Source: Bauldia sp. (lineage in GTDB: Bacteria > Pseudomonadota > Alphaproteobacteria > Rhizobiales > Kaistiaceae). Taken from it: a stretch of DNA of 50,452 nucleotides. The notes beneath the pieces were generated by a model, which saw only the letters and a program-made list of their open reading frames with translations, was not told the DNA's origin and searched no databases. This document shows, in pieces, positions 22,393 through 35,431 of this stretch. The position numbers and the translations under genes were made by a program. Within the stretch, counting starts at the first letter, position 1. Each line of letters opens with the position of its first letter. The stretch lies in assembly GCF_020442045.1 (NCBI RefSeq), contig NZ_JAGRLA010000048.1, forward strand, positions 1 through 50,452. The letters are read 5' to 3'.

Positions 22393-23429
22393 GAGGTCCT
22401 CCCTGTCGGAAATGATGGCAGCGCCGGAACCCCGATCGCCGCCCTGTCGAGGGCGCGCACCGGCGCCGCGGTTCGCCGCGCCGCCCTCAGCCGTGCCGAG
22501 CGGGCGCGGGGATTGGCGTCGATTTCGGCCTTGCCCGGCGCAACGGCGCTTCGCGTCAGCAGGGCGAAGGTCGGCGGCGCGAGCTCCGCTTCCGGCATGT
22601 GGCGCGAACCGCCGGCGCGTTCAGCCGAACGCTCGGCCAGGAACCGCTTGACGATCCGGTCCTCGAGCGAATGGAAGGCGACCACGACGAGGCGTCCGCC
22701 CTCGGCCAGCACCCGCTCCGAGGCGGCGAGCGCGTCGGCGAGCTCATCGAGCTCGCGATTGACGAAGATACGGAGCGCCTGGAAGGTCCGGGTCGCCGGA
22801 TGGATCTCGCCGAACTTGCGATGGCCGACGGCGCGCGAAACGATCTCGGCAAGCTCGGCGGTCGTCGCGATCGGGCTTTCGCTGCGCGCCCTGGCGATTG
22901 CCGCGGCTACCGCGCGGGCCTTGCGCTCCTCGCCGAGCACGGCGATGACGCGGGCGAGGTCGCGCGGCTCCATGGCGTTGACCACGTCACCGGCGGTCGG
23001 GCCGTCACCGCCCATCCGCATGTCGAGCGGCCCGTCGAAGCGGAAGGAGAAGCCGCGCTCGGCCTCGTCGAGCTGCATCGACGAGACGCCGATATCGAGC
23101 ACGACGCCATCGACCGTCGCAGAGCCATGTTCGGCGGCAAGACGGTCGAGGTCGGAGAAGTTGCCCTCGACCAGCGTCAGCCGCCCGCCGCTCGCATCGA
23201 CCAGGCTCCGCCCCGCCGCAAGCGCATGCCGGTCGCGATCGATGGCAATGACCGACGCGCCGCGATCGAGGATGCGGCGGGTATAGCCCCCGGCCCCGAA
23301 GGTCCCGTCGATGATGGTGCCGCCGGCCGCGGGCGCCAGATGCTCGATCACCTCGTCGATCAGGACGGGGACGTGCCGGACCGGTCCGCCAGCGACGCCG
23401 TCATCCACGGTGCCGCGGCCCGCGCTCAT
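22389..23429 (-). CDS. rsmH: 16S rRNA C1402 N4-methyltransferase
   Basis: SAM-dependent methyltransferase of the ribosomal decoding centre (former MraW). The N-terminus [17 protein letters not shown] is typical, followed by the SAM loop [14 protein letters not shown], the acidic motif [22 protein letters not shown] and the C-terminal [15 protein letters not shown]. The frame is open upstream through mraZ, but the ATG at 23429 overlaps the mraZ stop by 4 nt and gives 346 residues. An ATG nearer the HVPVL motif is not available. Confidence 0.95.
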   Translation of the reverse strand: MSAGRGTVDDGVAGGPVRHVPVLIDEVIEHLAPAAGGTIIDGTFGAGGYTRRILDRGASVIAIDRDRHALAAGRSLVDASGGRLTLVEGNFSDLDRLAAEHGSATVDGVVLDIGVSSMQLDEAERGFSFRFDGPLDMRMGGDGPTAGDVVNAMEPRDLARVIAVLGEERKARAVAAAIARARSESPIATTAELAEIVSRAVGHRKFGEIHPATRTFQALRIFVNRELDELADALAASERVLAEGGRLVVVAFHSLEDRIVKRFLAERSAERAGGSRHMPEAELAPPTFALLTRSAVAPGKAEIDANPRARSARLRAARRTAAPVRALDRAAIGVPALPSFPTGRTS

Positions 23430-23908
23430 GTCCCCACCTCCGGACCGGCGCCCGCCGGCCGGCGGCCGGCCCCCAGCGACCGCCTGAGATCGCGCAGCCG
23501 GTTCTTGGCCTCCTCGCGATAGGCGGCGAAGCGTTCCGGCTCCCAGATCTGGAACTTGTAGCCCTGACCGACGAAGGTCACCCGCTCGCCGATCCCCGCA
23601 TGCTCGCGGATCGTGTCGGTGAGGACGACGCGCCCCTCGCGGTCGTGTTTGAGGATCTCGCTCTCGCCGATCAGCGTCGTCGACAGGTACTCGTGATCCT
23701 CCGAGAAGGGCTCGAAATTGGCGAGGCTCGACCGGATGATGTCGCGGAAGCGGTTGCCTCCGGCGTCGATCGCCTGTCGATCGAGCGTCGGGCAGCAGTA
23801 GATCCCGTCGAAGCCGTCCACCGCCAACACCGACCGGAACGGCGCCGGAATCGACACCCGCCCCTTGGCGTCGAGCCGATTTGTGAAGGTTGAAACGAAC
23901 TCGTCCAT
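23426..23908 (-). CDS. mraZ: Transcriptional regulator MraZ
   Basis: Dimeric-repeat AbrB-like regulator at the head of the dcw operon. Two SpoVT/AbrB half-domains each carry the DxxxR motif, first in [16 protein letters not shown] (about 10-25) and second in [17 protein letters not shown] (about 88-104). The frame extends to 23977; the ATG at 23908 ([16 protein letters not shown]) matches MraZ starts and follows GAGGTGG. 160 residues. Three TGGGA boxes about 140 bp upstream fit binding by MraZ itself. Confidence 0.93.
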   Translation of the reverse strand: MDEFVSTFTNRLDAKGRVSIPAPFRSVLAVDGFDGIYCCPTLDRQAIDAGGNRFRDIIRSSLANFEPFSEDHEYLSTTLIGESEILKHDREGRVVLTDTIREHAGIGERVTFVGQGYKFQIWEPERFAAYREEAKNRLRDLRRSLGAGRRPAGAGPEVGT

Positions 23909-24044
23909 CCACCTCGACCGCCCCATCGCGCGGCGCGGTTTCCCGCGCGATCCCTCGCGGAACCCGGTCGGCCGCACGCCTTGCGTCCGCTCCGCTCCGA
24001 CCGAAGCCTCGGGACCCGCCGAAAACGGCGCCCCGACCTTCGTT

Positions 24045-24069
24045 TGGGATTACATGGGATACCATGGGA
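24045..24069. promoter_or_regulatory. MraZ-box array (3 x TGGGA, 10-bp period)
   Basis: On the plus strand TGGGA occurs at 24045-24049, 24055-24059 and 24065-24069, exactly 10 bp apart, with a degenerate fourth (AGGGC) at 24075. MraZ proteins are known to bind TGGG-type repeats of this spacing upstream of mraZ. Here the repeats read TCCCA on the mraZ sense strand. They overlap the probable -10 element, consistent with repression. Confidence 0.8.
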
Positions 24070-24085
24070 TTTTAAGGGCAGTCAA
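24056..24085 (-). promoter_or_regulatory. Candidate dcw/mraZ promoter
   Basis: On the minus strand TTGACT (24080-24085) and TATCCC (24056-24061) are 18 bp apart. The -35 is good and the -10 weak. The -10 and most of the spacer coincide with the TGGGA array, which is the layout expected for an autoregulated operon head. Confidence 0.5.
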
Positions 24086-24193
24086 TGCGCGATGGACCAC
24101 GCCGGCACCCGGCGCTCGTCGCACAGTCATGCCTTGTTAGGCTTAATATTTCGTGTGGATCGGGAGTGGGCGCGGGGCCGCGCGAAGACGGGC

Positions 24194-24223
24194 GACGCCG
24201 CCGCCCTTTCGGGCGACGGCGTC
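24194..24223 (-). terminator. Hairpin downstream of RNase P RNA
   Basis: A 13-bp stem (GACGCCGTCGCCC with GGGCGGCGGCGTC, one wobble) with a GAAA tetraloop begins 11 nt after the RNase P RNA 3' end. The following bases are not U-rich. Position and stem strength support a terminator or RNA 3'-end structure. Confidence 0.55.
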
Positions 24224-24233
24224 CCAATCGCGC

Positions 24234-24622
24234 CAGTTGGCCTGTAAGCCGGGTTCTGTACGGCGGCGTCTCCGCCGCGTGACGGCCATTCATCTTGGGC
24301 GCCCGTTACCGGACGCCTCGCGCAACCTACCCGGACGACTGACCCGGAAACGCGGTCTGAGGCGAACCTCGCGTCGTCCCTATTCGGTCTTGCTCCCGGT
24401 GGGGTTTACCATGCCGGTCCCGTTGCCGGGCCCGCGGTGGGCTCTTACCCCACCCTTTCACCCTTACCCGACAGGCCGGAGCCGGCCGGGCGGTTTGCTT
24501 TCTGCGGCACTTTCCCTGGGGTCGCCCCCGCCGGGCGTTACCCGGCACCGTGTTTCCATGGAGCCCGGACTTTCCTCTCCGGCGGCGTTTCCACCTTGCC
24601 GGAGCGGCCGTCCGGCCAGCTG
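24234..24622 (-). ncRNA. rnpB: RNase P RNA, bacterial type A
   Basis: Catalytic RNA of RNase P for tRNA 5' maturation. On the minus strand the 5' conserved core GAGGAAAGTCCGGGCTCC lies about 60 nt from the start. The 3' core ACAGAACCCGGCTTACAGG is near the end. The P1 helix can be drawn from CAGCTGGCC (5', near 24622) and GGCCAACTG (3', near 24234) with one mismatch, which sets approximate ends. About 389 nt, usual for alphaproteobacteria. Ends are accurate to perhaps 10 nt. No credible protein frame overlaps it. Confidence 0.95.
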
Positions 24623-24656
24623 ACGGGGCTGAGATAGGCGCTGGCACCGGCGCCGG

Positions 24657-25421
24657 TCAAGCCGTCCCCCGACCAGGCACGGTCGCGATCAGCCGGTCAA
24701 GCGTCCTGACCGTCGACACGTCGGCCACGCCATCGAAGCGCGCCTGACGGAAATGGCGCTGGAAGGCGACGACCACCGCTTCGGTCACGGGCCCGAAATC
24801 CGACTCTTCGTCAATGGCATAGCCGTATTGCCTGAATCGGTGCTGGAGGTCGCTTACGCCGCCTCCCCGGTCGCCGCGCTTCAGCACCGACCCGGCGACG
24901 ACCGGCTCCGGCTGCACCCAGTGACCGATGCCGGCGGCATGGAGCACCTGCCACGGAAACAGCTCGCCCGGATCCTCCTTGCGGTCGGGCGCGACATCGG
25001 AATGCGCCAGCACCCGCTCGGGCGGGATCGGATGGCGGGCGAGGATCCCTTGTGAGAGCGCGACCAGCGCCGCGATCTGCGGCGCGGCGAAGGCACGGTA
25101 GCCGTGCTCATGGCCGGGATGGGCGAGCTCGATGCCGATCGAGCGGGAGTTGATGTCGCCCTCCCCGGCCCAGATTCCCCTGCCGGCATGCCAGGCGCGG
25201 CGCTCCTCGTCGACCAGTTGCACGGTCCGCCCGTCCTCGAAAATGAAGTAGTGGCTGGAGACCTCGGACCTTGGATCGGAGAGCCAGGACAGCGCCCCCT
25301 CCGCTGTCTTCATGCCCGTGTAGTGAAGAAGCAGGATATCGACACGCACCCCCGGCGCGCGTGGTCCGTGGTTGGGCGACGGGTGCTGTTCGATCGCGGG
25401 GGCCGCTACCATCATTGCCAT
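24657..25421 (-). CDS. N-acetylmuramoyl-L-alanine amidase (AmpD-like) with PG-binding domain
   Basis: Zn amidase of the Amidase_2 family cleaving MurNAc-L-Ala bonds in peptidoglycan recycling or remodelling. Zinc and catalytic residues are visible in ILLLHYTGM, in IGIELAHPGHEHGY and in VLAHSDVAPDRKEDPG. A C-terminal peptidoglycan-binding domain (about 185-245, RGDRGGGVSDLQHRFRQYG) is more typical of AmiD/AmpDh than of E. coli AmpD. No signal peptide is evident. The frame runs to 25640; the ATG at 25421 is chosen because it lies just before the amidase fold, with nearby alternatives at 25415 and 25412. Confidence 0.9.
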   Translation of the reverse strand: MAMMVAAPAIEQHPSPNHGPRAPGVRVDILLLHYTGMKTAEGALSWLSDPRSEVSSHYFIFEDGRTVQLVDEERRAWHAGRGIWAGEGDINSRSIGIELAHPGHEHGYRAFAAPQIAALVALSQGILARHPIPPERVLAHSDVAPDRKEDPGELFPWQVLHAAGIGHWVQPEPVVAGSVLKRGDRGGGVSDLQHRFRQYGYAIDEESDFGPVTEAVVVAFQRHFRQARFDGVADVSTVRTLDRLIATVPGRGTA

Positions 25422-25581
25422 TCCCGATTCGCTGTCTGGGATAGCCGATGGCGCATCATGAAACCACCTGCCTGTCCCGCGCGCCATGAGCGGCCCGGTC
25501 CCGCACCCGCGCGGGGTTGAAAGACTCGTCGCCGCCCTCGGATTCCTGGCCGGCCTGGGCCTCTCGCACGGCTTCGCCTGA

Positions 25582-26280
25582 TCAGCCGCGCTCCAGCAGG
25601 ATCTGCTCCCAGGCCCTGTTGATCGCGGCCATCCGGTCATGGGCGAGCGTCAGGGCCTCCGGCGGCAGGCCGCGGCCGATCAGGGCGTCGGGATGGTTCT
25701 CGGCCGCGAGCTGGCGATAACGAGTCCTGATCTCGGCAAGGCCCATCGATCGCTCGACGCCGAGGATTCGATAGGGATCGCCGCCTTCCGGCACGATGTG
25801 CCGCGCCGCGATCCGGTCGAAGCACCGCTGGTCGATGCCGAAGATCGTGGCAACGCGCTCGAGGAAGACGAGCTCCGCGTCGTGGATGACGCCGTCCGCG
25901 CCGGCGATGGTGAACAGCCCGTCGACCACATCCTCCAGCGCCCGCGTGTCGCCCTCGTAGAGCCGGGCGATTCGCGCGGCATAGGTTTCGAAGCCGGCGA
26001 CATCCCGCTTGGCGAGATCGAACAGGCGCACGACATTCCGTTCCTCCGAAGCGGGCATCGCGAACAGGCGGCGGAAGCTGGCGACCTCGTCGGAGGTAAC
26101 CACGCCATCGGCCTTCGCCATCTTGGCCGACAGCGCGATCAGGGCGATCGAGAAGGCCACCTGCCGTCGGGTCTCGGTGTCGCCGATCGCGGTAAAGGCG
26201 CTGCCGAGCCACTCGACCAGGGCGCCGACCGCCCCCGCTCCGCCTTCGGCAACCTCACCGATCCAGGTCCAAATGCTCAT
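25582..26280 (-). CDS. djlA: DjlA-like TerB/DnaJ co-chaperone
   Basis: The N-terminal TerB/DjlA-like helical domain (about 40-150, LSAKMAKADGVVTSDEVASF and IAGADGVIHDAELVFLERV) has two acidic metal-binding-like motifs. The C-terminal J domain (about 167-230) contains the diagnostic HPD in AENHPDAL. DjlA proteins recruit DnaK near the inner membrane. Here the N-terminus (MSIWTWIGEVAEGGAGAVGAL) is only weakly hydrophobic, so membrane anchoring is uncertain. 232 residues. It lies 160 nt upstream of the amidase on the same strand. Confidence 0.85.
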   Translation of the reverse strand: MSIWTWIGEVAEGGAGAVGALVEWLGSAFTAIGDTETRRQVAFSIALIALSAKMAKADGVVTSDEVASFRRLFAMPASEERNVVRLFDLAKRDVAGFETYAARIARLYEGDTRALEDVVDGLFTIAGADGVIHDAELVFLERVATIFGIDQRCFDRIAARHIVPEGGDPYRILGVERSMGLAEIRTRYRQLAAENHPDALIGRGLPPEALTLAHDRMAAINRAWEQILLERG

Positions 26281-26378
26281 GCTTCAGTCCATGCAATTCC
26301 GGGGCCTGCACCGACCGGAGCGTGTCGCAACGGCGGACGCCGCCGCCGGAGCGTGGCCCGGGTCGCGGTCGGACAGGA

Positions 26379-27005
26379 TCAGGGTTTGGTCACCGTCAGG
26401 TTGTCGAAGCCGAAGGCGGCGACGCCGGTCGGCGGCGATGCCGCGAAGACGCCGATCTGCTGGCCGTTGTCGGGCGGCGAGCCCTCCAGCTCCTCGAACT
26501 TCTGGCCGTTGACGTAGAAGGTCGCGTGGCTGCCGATCGTCGTCACCTGCAGCTCGTTGATCGCTCCATTGCCCTGGTTGGCGATTCCGGCCTCGCGCCA
26601 TTCGACCTGGGCGAGCCATTTGCCGCGCTGCCGCCGCCAGACCGAAGCCTTGCCGTTGGGCGCCAGCTCGAAGACGTAGAAATTGTTGGCATCGGTGTAC
26701 CAGAAAACGAGACCGGCCTTGGATTCCAGCGGATCGACTTCGGTGATCGTGGTCATCGTGACGCACATATCGATGTCGTCGTAGAGATTCGCTGAATTGG
26801 CCGACCAGTAGTATGTATCTGCGGGCGGGCGGATTTCGAGCTGGCTGTTAACGACCTTCAAGGAATCGGTTTCCGTTCCCCAGGTTGGCTGTAGCCTGTC
26901 GAAGCTGTCCTGATAGAGAATCGAACTTCCCTGACACGCGGCAAAGGCAGCGCCGCCAAGGCCAGACCAGGCAAGCAAGGCGACAATGATTGAAACGAAT
27001 TTCAT
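26379..27005 (-). CDS. Secreted LamG/DUF1080-like protein
   Basis: A clear signal peptide ([22 protein letters not shown], cleavage before ACQGSS) precedes a single beta-sandwich of about 185 residues. The patterns [17 protein letters not shown] and [20 protein letters not shown] resemble concanavalin-like folds of the DUF1080/3-keto-disaccharide hydrolase type. Only part of that family pattern is visible, so a binding role is as likely as an enzymatic one. There is no operon partner; it is divergent from the 5-oxoprolinase with 159 bp between the two starts. Confidence 0.7.
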   Translation of the reverse strand: MKFVSIIVALLAWSGLGGAAFAACQGSSILYQDSFDRLQPTWGTETDSLKVVNSQLEIRPPADTYYWSANSANLYDDIDMCVTMTTITEVDPLESKAGLVFWYTDANNFYVFELAPNGKASVWRRQRGKWLAQVEWREAGIANQGNGAINELQVTTIGSHATFYVNGQKFEELEGSPPDNGQQIGVFAASPPTGVAAFGFDNLTVTKP

Positions 27006-27164
27006 TTCCTACTCCAACCGATCCCGACGCCGGTTACGGCGGAATCTAATGCCCGGGGGCGGCAAAACCTAGGGCAAGTTCCCGCGCCGCCGAAAGCGTC
27101 GCAAGCCCCCGTCTTCATCCAGCAACCGTCCTTGCTACCGTCCCTGAACGGGAACTGCCATTCA

Positions 27165-31040
<3,876 letters not shown>

Positions 31041-31110
31041 GAACGGGTTACGCGGCCTTCGGCATCCGCGCCCGGCAGGTAGACGGCCCGGCTACCAGCG
31101 GCCTCCCGCC

Positions 31111-32070
31111 TCAGTCGCCTGCCGAGAAGGCGGACAGATTCGTCATCTCAGGCGTCGCCGCTTCGTCGGGGATGCCCTTCGCCGGATCGGGAGGATCGTA
31201 CTTGCCGGCGATCGCCGACGGATCGTAGCCGGCGGGAAAGAAGGGCGACCCCTCGTAGCTCGGCGGCTGGTCGGTGATCAGGACCTGGTCCGGCGCCGCC
31301 TTGATCGACCCGGTATAGCCGGTCGCGAGGCCATAGCGCGGCTGCCCCGGGATCGCGGCATATTTCGCCCCGACGAAGGGCCGCCGGGCCGGCGGCACGA
31401 CCGGCGGCTTCGGCTTCGCATAGGTGTAGGTCCCGTCCTTGTTGTGGTGGGCGAGATCGACGTGGAAATGATCGCTGTGATAGGCCGCGCCGGGGCCGAG
31501 CACGGTCTTGAAGGTGCGGGTGGCGCTCGAATAGATCTCGCGGAGAAAGGCCCGCTCGTCGGCGCTGCCGTTCCAGCCGGACTTCACCGTGATCACCCGG
31601 CCGTTGGCGAGCTTGAAGCCGGCGATGTCGAGGGCGTTGCCGAAGGCATGCTCCGAGAGTTCCGCGCCCCTCTTGTTGTTGCGCGTCCGGCAGCTATAGG
31701 CGGAGATCTGCTTGATCTCGACGATGGGCATGCCGAAATAGACAAACGCCGCCGGCTGGACGGAATAGCGCATCCAGATTTCGAGCGCCGTGGTGATCGG
31801 ACAGCCGAGCGTCGCGTCGGGCCCGACGCCGATCGTCCCGTCCTCCAGCGCCTTGACCTCCAGCGGATAGCTGATCCCGCAGACGCCCTTGCCGTTGATC
31901 GCCTTGACCTGGTGGACGAAATAGGATTGCGGCTTGCGCGCCATGCAGGCGCGCTCCGCCTGCTGACGCCACGACTCGTGGCGCTCGAAACCGATCAGGT
32001 TCAGGGCGCATCCACCGACCAGCAAGCACAGGCCGGCGACCACCGTCTGATACGCAACACGACGGAGCAT
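31111..32070 (-). CDS. Extensin-like C-terminal domain lipoprotein
   Basis: 319 residues with a signal peptide and lipobox (LLVGGC, near residue 21), so probably a lipoprotein. The central domain (about 35-210) has the M15-peptidase-like metal pattern SEHAFGNALDIAGF and SDHFHVDL. It also has conserved cysteines (ACMARK, GVCGISYP, GCPITTALE, YSCRTR). This is the Extensin_C family (PF06904) common in Rhizobiales. The fold resembles D,D-carboxypeptidases, so a peptidoglycan role is plausible but unproven. The C-terminal 90 residues are Pro-rich and low complexity. It converges on the 5-oxoprolinase gene. Confidence 0.85.
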   Translation of the reverse strand: MLRRVAYQTVVAGLCLLVGGCALNLIGFERHESWRQQAERACMARKPQSYFVHQVKAINGKGVCGISYPLEVKALEDGTIGVGPDATLGCPITTALEIWMRYSVQPAAFVYFGMPIVEIKQISAYSCRTRNNKRGAELSEHAFGNALDIAGFKLANGRVITVKSGWNGSADERAFLREIYSSATRTFKTVLGPGAAYHSDHFHVDLAHHNKDGTYTYAKPKPPVVPPARRPFVGAKYAAIPGQPRYGLATGYTGSIKAAPDQVLITDQPPSYEGSPFFPAGYDPSAIAGKYDPPDPAKGIPDEAATPEMTNLSAFSAGD

Positions 32071-32152
32071 GGCCGGACCATGCCGGCGACACCCTTAAGG
32101 AAGAGTCAAATTTCAATCGAATTGGAGGGGTTCCGCCGCCTTTCCCAAGGCT

Positions 32153-33057
32153 TCAGAGGACCAGAACGCCTTCGTGCTTGGCCTTGTCCTCGGGCTCGAC
32201 ATGGATGGTGATCATCGCGTCCGGCACCCTGGACCGAAGCGCCTTCTCGATCCGGTCGCAGATATCATGCGCCTCGGAAACCGGCATGGTCCCCGCCACC
32301 ACCAGGTGAAAATCAATGAAGGTGACGCGCCCGGCATTGCGTGTCCGGAGGTCATGCGCCTCGATCGCGCCCTCGGCATTGGCCGAAATGATCTGCCGGA
32401 TCTCGGCAAGCGTGTCATCCGGCACCGCCTCGTCCATCAGGCCGCCAAGGGATTCGCGGATGAGCCGCCATCCCGCCCACAGGATATTGACTGCGACGAT
32501 CGCCGCGAGCAGGGGGTCGAGCTCGGGGATGCCGGTGAGATAGGCGGCGACCAGGCCGACGATGACTCCCGCCGAGGTGACGACGTCGGTGAAGAGATGC
32601 GTGCCGTCGGCGACCAGCGCCGGGAAGCGCCTGCGGCGTCCTTCCCGGATCAGGTACCAGCTCCACGCGCCGTTGATCACCGATGCGACGGCGCTGATCG
32701 CCAGCCCCTCGGCCGGCGCCTCCAGCATCCGCGGCGAGAGGAAGGCGGCATAGGCTTCGCGCAGGATCGCGACCGCGGCGATGACGATGACACGCCCTCG
32801 AGCACCACCGAGAAATACTCCGCCTTGTGGTGTCCGTAGGGATGGTTGGCGTCGGCGGGCCGCAGGCTGTAGCGGATCGCGACCAGCGCCGCGCCGGAGG
32901 CCGCGACATTGACGATCGACTCGAGCGCGTCCGAAAACAGTGCGACGCTGCCCGTGATCCGCCAGGCGGCGAGCTTGATCAACAGCACGGCGATGCCGAC
33001 CGCGACGCTGATCGCCGCGATGGTCCCGGTCTTCGGGCCGTCCCGTTCCCCCGTCAC
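32153..33057 (-). pseudogene. Cation diffusion facilitator transporter, frameshifted
   Basis: CDF-family metal efflux protein split between two frames. The first frame starts at GTG 33057 and covers the first membrane helices (WRITGSVALFSDALESIVN) and HPYGHHKAEYFSVVLEG. At about 32790-32793 an ACAC (GTGT on the minus strand) shifts the frame. The second frame continues in register with VIVIAAVAILREAYAAF, the HxxxD helix DGTHLFTDVVTSAG and the C-terminal domain ending at 32153. Removing one GT would give a full protein of about 300 residues. Either a recent mutation or a sequencing error. It starts 3 nt after the decarboxylase stop. Confidence 0.85.
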
Positions 33058-33060
33058 GCC

Positions 33061-34281
33061 TCAATCCGCCATCGTTTCGACCGAGGCGAAGCTTTCCGCC
33101 GGGCCCCCCGCCTCGAACGGTGTCGTCACCTCGACGAAGGTATCGGGATAGAAGCCGTTGAACCGGGTGCGGAGCGCCAGCGAATAGGCGCCAATATGGC
33201 CGATCTCGATCCAGTCGCCGGTATCGACGGTCTCGGGAAGGAAGAAGGGCCGCGACAGGATATCGACCGAGTCGCAGGTCGCGCCGCAGACCTTGAACGG
33301 CACGATCCTGCCGGGATCGCCGCTGCGCTTGCGGCGCGCCGGGTCGGGCAGCAGCCGGGCCGGCAGGGTGATCTTGCCGGTCCAGGAATCCGACAGCGAC
33401 GCCCAGATCCCGTCGTTGATATAGAGGCGCCGCCCCTTCTTGAGCAGGACGCGGACAATCAGCGAGAAACAGCGGGCCGCGATCACCCGGCCGGGCTCGG
33501 CGACCATCGGCACGTCGTCGAATCCCCATTCCCGCGCCTCCTCCACCACCTCCCGGACCAGCGCCTCGGTATCGTGATGGGGCGGTGCCTTGCGGCGCGG
33601 ATCATGGCCATAGGGTGCCGGAAAGCCGCCGCCGATATCGAGCAGCGCGATCGGGACGCCGGCCCGGCCGCGCACCCATGCGGCCGAGGCGAGCGCGCGT
33701 TCATAGGTATCGGTATCCTCGACCTGGCTGCCGACATGGAAGCAAAGCCCGACGCGAAACCCGATTCCGGCAATCCGCGTGACCAGTTCGAGGGCATGGC
33801 CAGGCGCCGCGCCGAATTTCTTCGACAATTCGTAGGCGGCGTGACCGCGCACGGAGAGACGCACGAGCAGCGTGATCTCTTCCGGGTCGAGGTCGAGGCC
33901 ACGGACGATGCGCAGGATCTTCGCCACCTCGTCCTCATGGTCGACGGCAAGCACCTTGATCCCGTAGGTCTCGAGCGCCAGCCGGATATCGGACTGCGCC
34001 TTCACCGGATGCGTGTAGATCAGCCCGGCACCCGGAGCGACGGCCCGCACCGCCGCGAACTCGGCCGGCGAAGCGACGTCGAAACAGTCGATCCCGGCCT
34101 CGGCCAGCGTCCGCAGGACCATCTCCTCGCCATTCGTCTTGACCGCATAGGCGGTCTTGCCGGGAAAGGCGGACTTGAAGGTCAGGGCATCGGCGCGCAG
34201 CACCTGCGGCCGGAAGCAATAGACCGGATGATCGGGCCGCAATGCATTTGCGGCATCCCTGGCGGTCTTGAACTGGTCCAT
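33061..34281 (-). CDS. Type III PLP ornithine/lysine decarboxylase
   Basis: Alanine-racemase-fold PLP decarboxylase of basic amino acids, making putrescine or cadaverine. The PLP lysine is in TAYAVKTNGEE (near residue 48). The glycine-rich phosphate loop is DIGGGFPAPYG, the EPGR motif is MVAEPGRVIAA, and the catalytic cysteine region is KVCGATCDSVDIL. 406 residues, similar to the short bacterial ODC/LDC forms. Substrate preference cannot be told from sequence by eye. Probably co-transcribed with the downstream transporter remnant. Confidence 0.88.
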   Translation of the reverse strand: MDQFKTARDAANALRPDHPVYCFRPQVLRADALTFKSAFPGKTAYAVKTNGEEMVLRTLAEAGIDCFDVASPAEFAAVRAVAPGAGLIYTHPVKAQSDIRLALETYGIKVLAVDHEDEVAKILRIVRGLDLDPEEITLLVRLSVRGHAAYELSKKFGAAPGHALELVTRIAGIGFRVGLCFHVGSQVEDTDTYERALASAAWVRGRAGVPIALLDIGGGFPAPYGHDPRRKAPPHHDTEALVREVVEEAREWGFDDVPMVAEPGRVIAARCFSLIVRVLLKKGRRLYINDGIWASLSDSWTGKITLPARLLPDPARRKRSGDPGRIVPFKVCGATCDSVDILSRPFFLPETVDTGDWIEIGHIGAYSLALRTRFNGFYPDTFVEVTTPFEAGGPAESFASVETMAD

Positions 34282-34509
34282 CCGGGGCCCTGTCCGAATG
34301 CGGGGAATCCACGCACGCTAACAGCCCGCGCGGGGCGGCGAAAGTCTCGGCCCCGCCGGGCCGGCGCCGCCTGCGACTTTGATACAACACTCGCCGAGAA
34401 CCCGGCACGGCCCGGTCGGAACGGCCTTGTCACGGCCCCCCTGAATATGAGAAATCGGTATCATCACCCTTGGAATACATGCTCCGGGAAAGAGGCTGTC
34501 GCCTTGATC
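34282..34509. other. Intergenic region between decarboxylase and OMP genes
   Basis: This 228-bp stretch separates two divergent genes and so must hold both promoters. I see GC-rich imperfect palindromes (around 34325-34370) and an AAGAGG ribosome site just before the OMP gene. No confident -35/-10 pair and no RNA gene could be assigned. Confidence 0.4.
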
Positions 34510-35262
34510 ATGGGGAAGCGAATCAAGATTGCCGCGGCAGCGGTCGTCGTCGCGCTCGGGATTTCCGCCGACGCGGCGGCCGGTGATTTCCAGTTCGGCC
34601 TCTACGGCGGCTGGAGCGGCAGCTTCGACAGCGACGCCACGTTCAAGCGCGGCAACAGCGACTTCACGCTCCACAGCATCCCGTGGGAAGGCCTGTCCTT
34701 CGACTATAAGGGCGGAGCACCATATTACGGCATTCGCGGCACCTACTGGCTGAATTCGACGCCTATGCCCGCGCCGAAGTGGGGCATCATGCTCGACTAT
34801 ACCCACGCCAAGGTCCGCGCCGAGGGCAGTGCCAAGGTGAAGGCGACCGGCACCTATATGGGCAAGCCGGCGCCAAACCGGATGAAGATCTCCGACACCT
34901 TCAGCCGGTTCGAGTTCACCGACGGCCTCAATCTTCTCACCCTCAACGCGGTGCGCCAGCTGCCGCCTCTCGGGACCATCCGTCCCTATGTCGGCGGCGG
35001 CCTCGGCATCGCGCGGCCGCATGTCGAGGTGACCGGGCCGGGCTTCCCGAAGACATTCGAATACCAGGTGACCGGCCTCGCCGCGCAGATCCTCGCCGGT
35101 GTCGACGTCCCGCTGACCGATCACTTCTCGCTCTTCAGCGAATACAAGCTCAGCTACGCCGGCGTTGACGCGGACCTCAAGAAGGGCGGCCACCTGAACA
35201 CCAACGTCTGGACAAACCACATCGTGGTTGGCGCGTCGCTGCGCTTCGGGGACGGTTCCTGA
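34510..35262 (+). CDS. Outer-membrane beta-barrel protein
   Basis: 250 residues: a signal peptide (AAAAVVVALGISADAAAG) followed by alternating beta-strand segments rich in Gly/Tyr/Phe. These include FGLYGGWSGSFDSD, YYGIRGTYWLN, WGIMLDYTHAKV, IRPYVGGGLGIARPHVEV and HFSLFSEYKLSYAG. It ends in a strand, NHIVVGASLRFGDGS. The layout is that of eight-stranded OmpA/OmpW-like barrels. The open frame continues far upstream, but only the part from ATG 34510 has a ribosome site (AAGAGG) and signal peptide. No specific ligand or role can be assigned. Confidence 0.85.
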   Translation: MGKRIKIAAAAVVVALGISADAAAGDFQFGLYGGWSGSFDSDATFKRGNSDFTLHSIPWEGLSFDYKGGAPYYGIRGTYWLNSTPMPAPKWGIMLDYTHAKVRAEGSAKVKATGTYMGKPAPNRMKISDTFSRFEFTDGLNLLTLNAVRQLPPLGTIRPYVGGGLGIARPHVEVTGPGFPKTFEYQVTGLAAQILAGVDVPLTDHFSLFSEYKLSYAGVDADLKKGGHLNTNVWTNHIVVGASLRFGDGS

Positions 35263-35372
35263 GCCTCGCTTCCGTAGGCCGATTTCCACAAACCACTTCG
35301 GCTGAACGCGGCCGGGCGGCTGGCTTTTGCCGATTGGCCGGGTTTCCTTTCGCAGCGCACAACAAAAAAAGC

Positions 35373-35400
35373 TTGCGGGCCGATCAACCAGAGTTACACT
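35373..35400 (+). promoter_or_regulatory. Promoter candidate for the 27-residue ORF
   Basis: TTGCGG (35373-35378) and TACACT (35395-35400) are 16 bp apart, about 32 bp before the ATG of the small ORF. This is a fair sigma70-like match and lies in an otherwise gene-free stretch after the OMP gene. Confidence 0.5.
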
Positions 35401-35431
35401 TTAGTCATAATTCGGAACCGGAGGCATTCCG

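Noticed and set aside
24234..24640. Short open frames within the RNase P RNA region
   Set aside because: The conserved RNase P RNA sequence and helices explain the segment; the frames have no coding features.
32827..34509. N-terminal extension of the OMP frame upstream of 34510
   Set aside because: This part is antisense to the decarboxylase and lacks any motif; the signal peptide and ribosome site are at 34510.
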